DNA from: Candidatus Parabacteroides intestinigallinarum
Lineage (GTDB): Bacteria; Bacteroidota; Bacteroidia; Bacteroidales; Tannerellaceae
Length of the DNA: 40,550 bases
Assembly: GCA_019114945.1 (NCBI GenBank)
Contig: DXEN01000033.1
Coordinates: 1 to 40,550, forward strand
Direction: 5' to 3'
Part shown: positions 31,152 to 38,940 of the stretch, piece after piece
How the letters are laid out: each line of letters begins with the position of its first letter
How positions within the stretch are numbered: the first letter of the stretch is position 1
Program-made: the position numbers and the translations under genes
Notes under the pieces: generated by a model
What the model saw: the letters and a program-made list of their open reading frames with translations, nothing else
What the model was told of the DNA's origin: nothing
Database searches by the model: none

Positions 31152-32129
31152 ATGAGCCAATCGAAAATTCTCACGTATATCCCTCCTTTTAAAGTGACGG
31201 ATGAGATAATGAATTATGTGATAGAAATCGCAGAAATGGTAGGACGTCTGTCAGCAAGTACAGATAATTTGCCAACTCCCAAACTACGTAAACAAAATCG
31301 TATAAAAACCATTCAATCGTCATTAGCTATCGAGAACAATTCGCTTTCCATAGAGCAAGTAACCGATATTATAGATGGGAAAAAAGTATTTGGACCATTG
31401 GATGAGATTAAAGAAGTAAAAAATGCGATAGATGCTTATCATTTACTTTTCGAGTTAGATCCTTACCAAGAATCAGATCTTTTAAAAGCACATCGGTTGA
31501 TGATGTCGGATTTAGTGAATGAAAGTGGATGTTATCGACATGGAGGTGTTGGCGTATTCGAGGGACAAGCATGTATCCATGTAGCTCCATCTGCCATGCG
31601 AGTGCCTACTTTAATACATGAATTATTTACCTGGGTAAGAAATACAGAAGTACACCCACTTATCAGCAGTTGTGTTTTTCATTATGAATTTGAGTTTATA
31701 CACCCTTTCACGGATGGAAATGGACGTATGGGACGCATGTGGCAAACATTATTGTTAATGCGATGGCAACCCATTTTCGCTTGGATTCCAGTAGAAACAA
31801 TCGTAAAGGAACATCAACAAGACTATTACAAAGCTATCGCTAAAAGCGATAAAGAAGGAGAAAGCACAACGTTTGTCGCATTTATGCTACGGTGTTTACG
31901 GATAGCATTACAAGAAATGCAAGAAAGTAACCAGAAAAGTAACCAGAAAAGTAACCAGAAAATCCTGGATGCCATTTGCCGGAACCCATCTGTTTCGATC
32001 CGAGAATTGCGGGAATTGGTAGGCTTATCGGAAAGCGGCGTAAAGAAAGTAATCAAGCGACTACGCGATAAAGGTGTCATCCGACGGGTCGGAGGCGCGA
32101 AGGGCGGACACTGGGAATGCCTACTATAA
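31152..32129 (+). CDS. fic: Fic-domain AMP-transferase with N-terminal inhibitory helix and C-terminal winged helix
   Basis: The 325-residue protein has the Fic motif HPFTDGNGRMGR (about residues 185-196), with the catalytic His, for transferring AMP (or another nucleotide) to target hydroxyls. The N-terminal helix SSLAIENNS contains S/TxxxE(G/N), the inhibitory motif of class II Fic proteins, whose Glu blocks ATP. After a linker SNQKSNQKSNQK come about 60 residues of a winged helix (ILDAICRNPSVSIRELRELVGLSESGVKKVIKRLRDKG), which may bind DNA. The gene is AT-richer than its neighbours. The last codons fall in the first unit of a 23-bp repeat array. Confidence 0.92.
   Translation: MSQSKILTYIPPFKVTDEIMNYVIEIAEMVGRLSASTDNLPTPKLRKQNRIKTIQSSLAIENNSLSIEQVTDIIDGKKVFGPLDEIKEVKNAIDAYHLLFELDPYQESDLLKAHRLMMSDLVNESGCYRHGGVGVFEGQACIHVAPSAMRVPTLIHELFTWVRNTEVHPLISSCVFHYEFEFIHPFTDGNGRMGRMWQTLLLMRWQPIFAWIPVETIVKEHQQDYYKAIAKSDKEGESTTFVAFMLRCLRIALQEMQESNQKSNQKSNQKILDAICRNPSVSIRELRELVGLSESGVKKVIKRLRDKGVIRRVGGAKGGHWECLL
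31926..31961 (+). repeat. 12-bp in-frame tandem repeat in fic (three copies)
   Basis: AGTAACCAGAAA is repeated three times without change, encoding the SNQK linker between the Fic domain and the winged helix. Copy-number change by slippage would alter linker length by four residues without a frameshift. Confidence 0.85.
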
Positions 32130-32215
32130 ATATCTGACAATGCCTATTATAAGGTATTAACGTTGCCCATTCTAAAGTACTCACGATAGGCAACGTAAGT
32201 ACTTTAGGATAGGCA
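32116..32215. repeat. 23-bp tandem array with interlocking inverted repeats between fic and purN
   Basis: Three units start at 32116, 32139 and 32162 (exact 23-bp period; AATGCCTACTATAAATATC, AATGCCTATTATAAGGTATT, GTTGCCCATTCTAAAGTAC). A fourth, inverted copy follows to about 32215. ACGTTGCC (32160-32167) pairs with GGCAACGT (32189-32196), and CTAAAGTACT (32172-32181) pairs with AGTACTTTAG (32198-32207). The two stems interlock as in an H-type pseudoknot. The array may also end transcription of the convergent genes. Confidence 0.75.
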
Positions 32216-32243
32216 ATATTAAATCTGTTGAATCTACATGGAT

Positions 32244-32813
32244 TCAAATCGATTGTAGCACTTGTTCGATGACACGAGGATAATGCGCGTACTCAAGGGC
32301 ATGCACTTTCCGGGCGACGTCATCCGGCGTATCGGAAGGCGATAAGGGACAAGACGCCTGGAATATAATCGCCCCCTCATCGTAATGATCGTCTATATAA
32401 TGAATCGTGATACCCGACTCATGCTCGCCCGCACGCACGACGGCCTCGTGCACATGCCTGCCATACATTCCCTTACCGCCATATTTCGGAAGCAACGCCG
32501 GATGGATATTCACGATCCTGTTCGGGAACGCACGCAAAAGCTTATCGGGTATCTTACGCAAGAATCCCGCTAATACGATAAAATCAATCGGATACTCCGC
32601 TAACTTATATATAATAGGCTCACCCGCGTCGAACTCTTCCCCGGTAAACACAAAAGCGGGCACGTTCAACCGCCTTGCCCGTTCCAGCACGCCGGCGTCC
32701 CGTTTATTGGAAAGAACAAGTGCCACTTGAATCGTATCACTTCCAGCGAAATACCGGATGATATTCTCCGCGTTCGTACCCGAACCAGAGGCAAAAATCG
32801 CTATCTTTTTCAT
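32244..32813 (-). CDS. purN: Phosphoribosylglycinamide formyltransferase
   Basis: The 189-residue protein starts at the ATG at 32813 (MKKIAIFASGSGTNAENIIRYF); a longer in-frame reading to 32918 would cross the promoter region. The phosphate-binding loop is GSGTNAENI. NIHPALLPKYGGKGMYG carries the catalytic Asn and His, and ITIHYIDDHYDEGAIIFQ carries the catalytic Asp. It formylates GAR with 10-formyltetrahydrofolate, step three of purine synthesis. It is divergent from acpP. Confidence 0.96.
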   Translation of the reverse strand: MKKIAIFASGSGTNAENIIRYFAGSDTIQVALVLSNKRDAGVLERARRLNVPAFVFTGEEFDAGEPIIYKLAEYPIDFIVLAGFLRKIPDKLLRAFPNRIVNIHPALLPKYGGKGMYGRHVHEAVVRAGEHESGITIHYIDDHYDEGAIIFQASCPLSPSDTPDDVARKVHALEYAHYPRVIEQVLQSI

Positions 32814-32882
32814 ATATTTCGAGTCATTATGTGCACAAGAAAATAAAAAACGTGCAGTTTTCCACATTTTTAGCGTACGAAA

Positions 32883-32941
32883 TTTGTTTTGTAACACAAA
32901 AAATTCGTTTCTTTGCACTGCAAATTTAAAAAGTATATTTG
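32883..32941 (+). promoter_or_regulatory. acpP promoter region, two overlapping -33/-7 pairs
   Basis: The better pair is TTTG at 32912-32915, 18 bases, TATATTTG at 32934-32941 (perfect -7). A second is TTTG at 32883-32886, 21 bases, TTTCTTTG at 32908-32915. They predict starts near 32948 and 32922. This would drive acpP, fabF and rnc. Confidence 0.6.
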
Positions 32942-32969
32942 GTATTTATTAATCTAAATTGAAAAAGTT

Positions 32970-33209
32970 ATGTCTGAAGTTGCTGAAAAAGTAAAAGCTA
33001 TCATCGTTGACAAGTTAAGTGTTGAAGAAACAGAAGTTACAAACGAAGCAAGCTTTACGAACGATCTTGGAGCAGACTCTCTGGACACGGTAGAGTTGAT
33101 TATGGAATTCGAGAAGGAATTCGGCATCTCAATCCCTGACGACCAAGCGGAAAAGATCGCGACTGTAGGGGATGCGATCGCTTACATCGAGGCGAACGTC
33201 CAAAAGTAA
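32970..33209 (+). CDS. acpP: Acyl carrier protein
   Basis: The 79-residue acidic four-helix protein has the phosphopantetheine site S37 in [16 protein letters not shown]. It carries growing acyl chains in type II fatty-acid synthesis. It lies 19 bases upstream of fabF, the usual partner. AT-rich codon choice at the start and a perfect upstream promoter fit high expression. Confidence 0.98.
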   Translation: MSEVAEKVKAIIVDKLSVEETEVTNEASFTNDLGADSLDTVELIMEFEKEFGISIPDDQAEKIATVGDAIAYIEANVQK

Positions 33210-33228
33210 AATCTTCATACGTAAGGGT

Positions 33229-34494
33229 ATGGAATTAAAAAGAGTAGTAGTGACAGGTCTTGGAGCCATTACTCCATTAGGTAATACGCTCGCCGATTCT
33301 TGGCAGGGCGTTATCGAAGGGAAGAGTGGCGCGGGGCCTATTACTCAATTTGACGCATCCAAATTCAAGACACGCTTCGCTTGCGAGGTAAAAGGATTCG
33401 ATCCGCTGAGCGTCATGGATCGTAAAGAGGCTCGCAAATGCGATCGGTATAGCCTCTTGGCGATTGACGCCGCGAAGCAGGCGATCGCCGATTCCGGTAT
33501 GGATTTGGATAAAGAAGACAAAACACGCATCGGCGTTATCTTCGCATCCGGTATCGGAGGTATCAAAACCTTCGACGAGGAGTTGCTAAGCTACGCGAAG
33601 ACAAAAGATACAATCGGTCCTAAATTCAACCCATTCTTCATTCCGAAGATGATCGCTGATATGGCGGCGGGACATATTTCCATGATTTATGGATTCTCTG
33701 GCCCGAACTTCGCTACCGTATCGGCATGCGCCTCTTCCACGAACGCTATTAGCGACGCGTTCAATTATATCCGCTTAGGAAAAGCGAATGTAATCGTGAC
33801 AGGTGGCGCGGAAGCCGCTATCTCCGCTTCAGGAGTGGGCGGATTCAACTCCATGAACGCACTTTCTACACGCAACGATTCTCCGGAGACAGCTTCTCGC
33901 CCATTCAGCGCGAGCCGCGACGGATTCGTTATTGGCGAGGGTAGCGCTTGCTTGGTATTGGAGGTATTGGAGCATGCGTTGGCACGAGGCGCGCGCATCT
34001 ACGCGGAAATCGGAGGAACGGGTCTTTCCGCTGACGCTTATCACCTGACCGCTTCCCATCCGGAAGGATTAGGCGCGAAGCTTGTCATGCGAAACGCGTT
34101 GGAAGACGCGGGCATGAAGCCTGAGGATATCGATTACATCAACGTACACGGAACATCTACCCCTGTAGGTGATGTATCGGAAGTAAAGGCGATTAAAGAT
34201 GTCTTCGGCGAACATGCTTACCAGTTGAATATCAGCTCGACGAAATCAATGACCGGCCACCTGCTGGGCGCCGCGGGCGCTATAGAGGCAATCTTCTGTA
34301 TCATGGCTATTCATGAGGGCATTATTCCGCCGACAATCAACCATGCGGATGGCGACGATGATCCGGAAATCGATTATAACTTGAATTTCACATTCAACCA
34401 TGCGCAAAAGCGGGAAGTGAACGCCGCTTTATCGAATACGTTTGGTTTCGGTGGACATAACGCATGCGTCATCGTGAAAAAATACGTGAAATAA
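33229..34494 (+). CDS. fabF: Beta-ketoacyl-ACP synthase II
   Basis: The 421-residue thiolase-fold enzyme starts at the ATG at 33229 (MELKRVVVTGLGAITPLGN); the upstream in-frame start lies inside acpP. The catalytic triad is C167 in VSACASSTNA, H307 in VHGTSTPVGD and H344 in SMTGHLLGAAGA. It elongates acyl-ACP with malonyl-ACP in the cytoplasm. One base separates its TAA from the GTG start of rnc, so the two are translationally linked. Confidence 0.97.
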   Translation: MELKRVVVTGLGAITPLGNTLADSWQGVIEGKSGAGPITQFDASKFKTRFACEVKGFDPLSVMDRKEARKCDRYSLLAIDAAKQAIADSGMDLDKEDKTRIGVIFASGIGGIKTFDEELLSYAKTKDTIGPKFNPFFIPKMIADMAAGHISMIYGFSGPNFATVSACASSTNAISDAFNYIRLGKANVIVTGGAEAAISASGVGGFNSMNALSTRNDSPETASRPFSASRDGFVIGEGSACLVLEVLEHALARGARIYAEIGGTGLSADAYHLTASHPEGLGAKLVMRNALEDAGMKPEDIDYINVHGTSTPVGDVSEVKAIKDVFGEHAYQLNISSTKSMTGHLLGAAGAIEAIFCIMAIHEGIIPPTINHADGDDDPEIDYNLNFTFNHAQKREVNAALSNTFGFGGHNACVIVKKYVK

Positions 34495-34495
34495 C

Positions 34496-35401
34496 GTGCT
34501 TAAAAAGCTATTCGAACAGCTACATAAAAGAATAAGGCTCCTTCAACATAAAGGAAAGGAGCCTTATTTGTCTTTAGAACGAATTATCGGTTTCTGTCCC
34601 GACAACATCCAACTATACAAACAGGCCTTACGGCATCGCTCCTCATCGGTCGAGACCGACGATGGGAAATGGATTAATAACGAACGGCTTGAATTTTTAG
34701 GAGACGCCATCCTGGATGCGGTCGTGGCGGATCTTCTTTACAAGAATTTCCCGAATAAGCGGGAAGGCTTCTTGACAAACCTACGTTCCAAAATCGTGCA
34801 ACGGGAAATGATGGACAAGATCGCCCAGCAATTGGGACTGGACGAGATGGTGATTTATTCTTCTCGGATGACCATCAACTCTCATCATGGCAACCATATG
34901 TATGGCAACGCTTTGGAAGCGCTGATCGGCGCGATTTATCTGGACCAGGGCTTCGATACGTGCTACGCGTTCATCCGCGATACGATGATTAAAAAGCATA
35001 TCAACATTGAGAGTTTATCGCGCAAGGAAGTCAACTTCAAATCGAACTTGATTGAATGGAGCCAGAAGAATAAACTGGCGATTACGTTCGATTTAATCGA
35101 ATCGTTCATGGACGCTGAGGGAAACCCCGTCTTCCAAAGCGCTATTCTCTTATTGGGCGAGCAAATCGGCGTGGGCATCGGATATTCGAAAAAAGAGTCA
35201 CAACAAGCGGCTTCCAAGATGGCGATCCACAAAATCCGGAACGATAAGGAACTGCAACAGCGCATCTCGGAATTCAAGAAGAAAAGAGCCGCCGAAAATG
35301 CCGGGGAAACAATAGAAACCACTGATACCCCAGAAATGGCAGAAACCCCAAACACACCGGAAACAAATACAAATCCAAATGCGGAAAACACCGCGGAGTA
35401 A
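34496..35401 (+). CDS. rnc: Ribonuclease III
   Basis: The 301-residue protein starts at GTG 34496, one base after fabF. The RNase III signature NERLEFLGDAILDAVV and the second metal-binding helix GNALEALIGAIYLDQGF are intact. The double-stranded RNA-binding domain follows (NFKSNLIEWSQKNKLAITF to QQAASKMAIHKI). The last 35 residues or so are a low-complexity Thr/Glu/Asn/Pro tail (ETIETTDTPEMAETPNTPE) not needed for the fold. It matures rRNA and cuts structured mRNAs. A perfect 13-bp stem lies within its first 25 codons and could be a self-cleavage or attenuation site. Confidence 0.96.
   Translation: MLKKLFEQLHKRIRLLQHKGKEPYLSLERIIGFCPDNIQLYKQALRHRSSSVETDDGKWINNERLEFLGDAILDAVVADLLYKNFPNKREGFLTNLRSKIVQREMMDKIAQQLGLDEMVIYSSRMTINSHHGNHMYGNALEALIGAIYLDQGFDTCYAFIRDTMIKKHINIESLSRKEVNFKSNLIEWSQKNKLAITFDLIESFMDAEGNPVFQSAILLLGEQIGVGIGYSKKESQQAASKMAIHKIRNDKELQQRISEFKKKRAAENAGETIETTDTPEMAETPNTPETNTNPNAENTAE
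34531..34568 (+). promoter_or_regulatory. Perfect 13-bp hairpin inside the rnc start region
   Basis: AATAAGGCTCCTT (34531-34543) and AAGGAGCCTTATT (34556-34568) are exact reverse complements around a 12-base loop, followed by TGTCTTT. It covers codons 12-25 of rnc. It could slow translation, stop transcription between fabF and rnc, or be cut by RNase III itself. Confidence 0.6.
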
Positions 35402-35432
35402 CGCCGATAAATTTACAACCGCGTCACTCCGC
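35393..35432. terminator. Inverted repeat between rnc and pfkA
   Basis: GCGGAGTAACG (35393-35403) pairs with CGTCACTCCGC (35422-35432) with one mismatch. It includes the rnc stop codon and sits in the 73-base convergent gap. No long U-run follows on either strand. Confidence 0.5.
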
Positions 35433-35474
35433 TCAATTCATGTCATTCTTCCTCTAAAGGATTTTTCATCCTCA

Positions 35475-36491
35475 TTATTGTCCGAAAGTGACTCCCATAC
35501 GAAGACCTTGCGTGATAAGGTCATGATCGGGAGTAACCAGTTTGAGCTTCCCCGCTACTTCCGACAAAGGAATGGAAGCTACGTGGTTGCCATGCATACA
35601 AACCATACGGCCAAACTGCTTGCTCGCGATCAATTCCGTGGCATGCCCGCCCAAACGGGTCGCCAGGTTGCGGTCGAAAGGCGAAGGATTGCCGCCCCGT
35701 TGCGTATAACCCAACACCGTGTCGCGCGTCTCGATGCCCGTTCCTTCCTCGATGGCTTTGGTGATGTAATCAGAAGGACGCTGTTTCTTATTGGGTGTCT
35801 CGATACCTTCCGCCACGACCACGATCGAGTAAGGCTTACCGCGCCGGGCCCGGTCGAGTATCGCCTCGTTTACCTTATTAATATCGTATCCCAATTCCGG
35901 AAGCAAAATTACGTCGGCACCGCCCGCCATACCGGCGTAAAGAGCGATCCAACCCGCGTGATGGCCCATCACCTCCACGACCATCACTCGCTTGTGCGAG
36001 CTTGCCGTGGAATGCAATCGGTCGATCGACTCCGTAGCTATATTTACCGCTGTATCGAAACCAAACGTAATATCCGTGCCCCATACGTCGTTGTCGATCG
36101 TCTTCGGCACGCCAACTACATTCAGTCCTTGCTGCGACAAAAGATTGGCTGTCTTTTGCGTCCCGTTGCCCCCGATGCAAACCAAGCAATCCAAACCTAA
36201 CTCTTGATAATTCTCCTTAATGATACGCGGCTTGTCGGAATCACCCGAAGCCAATAACTTACGGAAAGGCTTCTCGCGGGAAGTCCCTAAAATAGTCCCG
36301 CCTAAATTCAAGATTCCCGACAAACTCCGCTCGTCGAAAACCTGGATATCTTTCTTCAAAAGACCGATAAAACCACTATGAATACCTATCACCTCCATTC
36401 CATAATGCATGAGGGCGGTTTTGCCAACGCCCCGGATGGTAGCGTTGATACCGGGACAATCGCCACCGGATGAGAGAATCCCTATTTTCAT
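35475..36491 (-). CDS. pfkA: 6-phosphofructokinase
   Basis: The 338-residue protein has GILSSGGDCPGINATIRG at the N-terminus, the nucleotide loop GGNG (107-110) and PKTIDND (129-135). It phosphorylates fructose 6-phosphate to the 1,6-bisphosphate in glycolysis. At the two positions that usually mark donor type it has Gly110 (E. coli 104, ATP-type) and Lys130 (E. coli 124, common in PPi-dependent and trypanosomal enzymes), so ATP is more likely but not certain. Promoter TATCTTTG at 36515-36522 on the minus strand, divergent from the GH3-like gene. Confidence 0.95.
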   Translation of the reverse strand: MKIGILSSGGDCPGINATIRGVGKTALMHYGMEVIGIHSGFIGLLKKDIQVFDERSLSGILNLGGTILGTSREKPFRKLLASGDSDKPRIIKENYQELGLDCLVCIGGNGTQKTANLLSQQGLNVVGVPKTIDNDVWGTDITFGFDTAVNIATESIDRLHSTASSHKRVMVVEVMGHHAGWIALYAGMAGGADVILLPELGYDINKVNEAILDRARRGKPYSIVVVAEGIETPNKKQRPSDYITKAIEEGTGIETRDTVLGYTQRGGNPSPFDRNLATRLGGHATELIASKQFGRMVCMHGNHVASIPLSEVAGKLKLVTPDHDLITQGLRMGVTFGQ

Positions 36492-36514
36492 CGTAACATT
36501 AATTTAGTACATAG

Positions 36515-36522
36515 CAAAGATA
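36515..36522 (-). promoter_or_regulatory. -7 element TATCTTTG for pfkA
   Basis: Perfect TAnnTTTG, 24 bases before the pfkA ATG. It is back to back with TACATTTG of the GH3-like gene 20 bases away, so the two polymerases would compete. Confidence 0.5.
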
Positions 36523-36541
36523 TAAATAAAAAGAGAATGGC

Positions 36542-36549
36542 TACATTTG
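36542..36549 (+). promoter_or_regulatory. -7 element TACATTTG for the GH3-like gene
   Basis: Perfect TAnnTTTG, 22 bases before the ATG at 36572; its -33 region would overlap the pfkA -7 element. Confidence 0.5.
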
Positions 36550-36571
36550 CACCTGAACAAATCAAACGGAC

Positions 36572-38107
36572 ATGGATATTTTAACACATACGGTATCTCT
36601 CATTTTCCGGCGACGGCAAAAAGAGATCGAGCGTTTCGGACAAAATATAGTCCCTATCCAACAGCGACAACTGGAGCGACTCACGCGTCAGGCTCGCGAC
36701 ACGGAATGGGGAATCCGATATGATTTCAAAAGTATCCGTTCATACGCGGATTTCCAACGACGTGTGCCTTTGCAAAACTACGACGATATAAAGCCTTACG
36801 TCGTACGCATGATTAATGGGGAGAAAAACATCCTCTGGCCCGGCGCGACACGTTGGTACGCGAAAAGCAGCGGCACGACCAACGACAAAAGCAAGTTCAT
36901 CCCCGTTACGCCCGATATCTTACATGGATGCCACTACAAAGGCGGATTCGATTGCGTGGCCATCTACTTACGAAACAACCCGGAAAGCCGTTTCTTCGCG
37001 AAAAAGGGATTGATATTAGGCGGCAGCCATAGTCCTTCACCACTGAACGCGAACGCACGCCAAGGCGATCTCTCCGCTGTATTGTTGCAAAATATCAATC
37101 CTTTGGTTAATCTGGTACGGGTTCCGAAGAAATCCATCATCTTAATGGATGAGTGGGAAAGCAAACTGAATGCGATCGTGGAAAACACGTGGAATAAAGA
37201 CGTATGTAACCTATCGGGCGTGCCCTCGTGGATGTTGGTGCTGATCAAGGCGGTGCTGAAACGGGCGGGTAAGGAATACCTGACCGACGTATGGCCCAAC
37301 TTGGAGGTATTTTTCCACGGCGGCATCAGTTTCGAGCCGTATCGGGAACAATACAAGGCATTGATTCCTTCGGACAAGATGCACTATATGGAGACATACA
37401 ACGCCTCGGAAGGATTTTTCGGCCTACAGGACGATCCATCGGATCATAGCCTGCTCCTGATGCCGGATTACGGAATCTTTTACGAGTTCATTCCCGTGAA
37501 CGAGGTGGGAAGCGATAACCCGACCGTGCTTCCGTTGGAATCGGTCGAGACGGGAAAGAACTACGCGATGGTGATTACCACCGCCGGCGGATTATGGCGC
37601 TACCAGATAGGCGATACGGTGCGGTTCACCTCGCTCTTCCCGCATAAGTTCGTTATCTCCGGCCGTACGAAGCATTTTATCAACGCCTTTGGCGAGGAAC
37701 TGATGGTGGACAATGCCGACAAGGCGATCACACGAACGTGCCAAGAGACGGGAGCGAAAGTGAAGGAATACACCGCCGCGCCCCTTTTCCTGTTGGACAA
37801 GGCGAAAGGACGCCACCAATGGTTCATCGAGTTCGATAAGTTACCCGATTCCATCCCCGCGTTCGCTACGTTATTGGATCAAAATTTACAGAAGCTGAAT
37901 TCCGATTACGAGGCGAAACGATACAAAGAGATCTCCTTGCAACCGCTGGAGGTGATTGTCGCCCACGAGGGTGTTTTCTATGAGTGGCTCCGACGAAAAG
38001 GAAAATTAGGCGGACAACACAAGATACCACGATTGAGCAACGACCGGACACAATTCGAGGAATTGTTAAGTGTCAACCAATCGATGGGCGACGGTCAAAA
38101 ACGATAA
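36572..38107 (+). CDS. GH3-like acyl-adenylate/acyl-amide synthetase
   Basis: The 511-residue protein matches the GH3 branch of the ANL adenylating superfamily. The ATP-phosphate loop is YAKSSGTTNDKSKFIPVT (about residues 94-111). The acceptor/adenylate region is METYNASEGFFGLQ, followed by WRYQIGDTVRF and SGRTKHFINAFGEELMVDNAD, the hinge to the small C-terminal domain. Plant GH3 enzymes join amino acids to jasmonate or auxin through an acyl-adenylate. The bacterial substrate is unknown, and auxin itself is unlikely. It converges with the PAP2 gene with a 13-base overlap. Confidence 0.85.
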   Translation: MDILTHTVSLIFRRRQKEIERFGQNIVPIQQRQLERLTRQARDTEWGIRYDFKSIRSYADFQRRVPLQNYDDIKPYVVRMINGEKNILWPGATRWYAKSSGTTNDKSKFIPVTPDILHGCHYKGGFDCVAIYLRNNPESRFFAKKGLILGGSHSPSPLNANARQGDLSAVLLQNINPLVNLVRVPKKSIILMDEWESKLNAIVENTWNKDVCNLSGVPSWMLVLIKAVLKRAGKEYLTDVWPNLEVFFHGGISFEPYREQYKALIPSDKMHYMETYNASEGFFGLQDDPSDHSLLLMPDYGIFYEFIPVNEVGSDNPTVLPLESVETGKNYAMVITTAGGLWRYQIGDTVRFTSLFPHKFVISGRTKHFINAFGEELMVDNADKAITRTCQETGAKVKEYTAAPLFLLDKAKGRHQWFIEFDKLPDSIPAFATLLDQNLQKLNSDYEAKRYKEISLQPLEVIVAHEGVFYEWLRRKGKLGGQHKIPRLSNDRTQFEELLSVNQSMGDGQKR

Positions 38108-38940
38108 CTCAAGTAAAAACCGGCACCACCGCCATGGAGCATCGGGGCGGCGACTATCGGACAGTCGCTGGCCCGCTTATTAACAAGGCGGGCGACGGCG
38201 TTACGAACCGGGAAATAGACGAGATACGATAATTCCACCGACAGGATGCCAAAACCCGCCCCCGCCAACACGTCCGCTACCCAATGACGGTTATTATATA
38301 ACCGCGAGCCCGCCACGAATGCGGCGAGCGCGTAGCCCGAGTAAGCCAGCCAAGGCGAACTGTCCTTAAACTCCTTATAGGCCATGTGCGCGCCCAAGAA
38401 GGCATTCGCCGTATGGCCGGACGGAAAGGAATAAGGCGCCCCGTCGGGGCGTTTCTCATTAACCCAGTGCTTCAAGCAATGCACCGACAGCCCGTTGATG
38501 CCTTCGGCTATCGCGAGCAAGCAGAGCTGGTCTACCCAATGATGTTTCTCCTTGCCCATTAAATCGCATACGAATACCCAGCCCAACATACCCCATTCCA
38601 TATAATCGTCGATGTGTATCCGCTTCACGGAATCTTTCCGGCTAAACAAGTGGAAATCATTCATCCCATCGATAGCCGTACCAATGGCGCCTACCGTAAT
38701 CAACGAGGCGGGCAGGATCAAGCTCTTCGGATTGAAATCGTATGAGACAACCGGCATCCGTTCCTCCACCGGAGCGGACGTAGCGGCTTTCCTTAGCAAG
38801 GAATCAAGCCCGGCCTCACGCGCCTGCATCGGCTTCCCCATAAGGCAAATCAATAGCCCGACCAAAAGCCATAATCTCCTGCGTAGAGCGGTATGCGTCA
38901 ATCGCTTTCTCATCCCGGGTCTCATCAATCCGCTAAACAT
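38095..38940 (-). CDS. PAP2-family membrane phosphatase
   Basis: The 281-residue protein has an N-terminal signal/anchor (LWLLVGLLICLMG) and the three PAP2 motifs: KHWVNEKRP, PSGHTA and SRLYNNRHWVADVLAG, with the catalytic His residues in the last two. Such enzymes dephosphorylate undecaprenyl diphosphate, phosphatidic acid or lipid A in the envelope; the substrate here is not clear. The start may be 38940 or the in-frame ATG at 38913; the former overlaps the Rpn gene by 16 bases. Its 3' end overlaps the GH3-like gene. Confidence 0.9.
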   Translation of the reverse strand: MFSGLMRPGMRKRLTHTALRRRLWLLVGLLICLMGKPMQAREAGLDSLLRKAATSAPVEERMPVVSYDFNPKSLILPASLITVGAIGTAIDGMNDFHLFSRKDSVKRIHIDDYMEWGMLGWVFVCDLMGKEKHHWVDQLCLLAIAEGINGLSVHCLKHWVNEKRPDGAPYSFPSGHTANAFLGAHMAYKEFKDSSPWLAYSGYALAAFVAGSRLYNNRHWVADVLAGAGFGILSVELSYLVYFPVRNAVARLVNKRASDCPIVAAPMLHGGGAGFYLSYRF

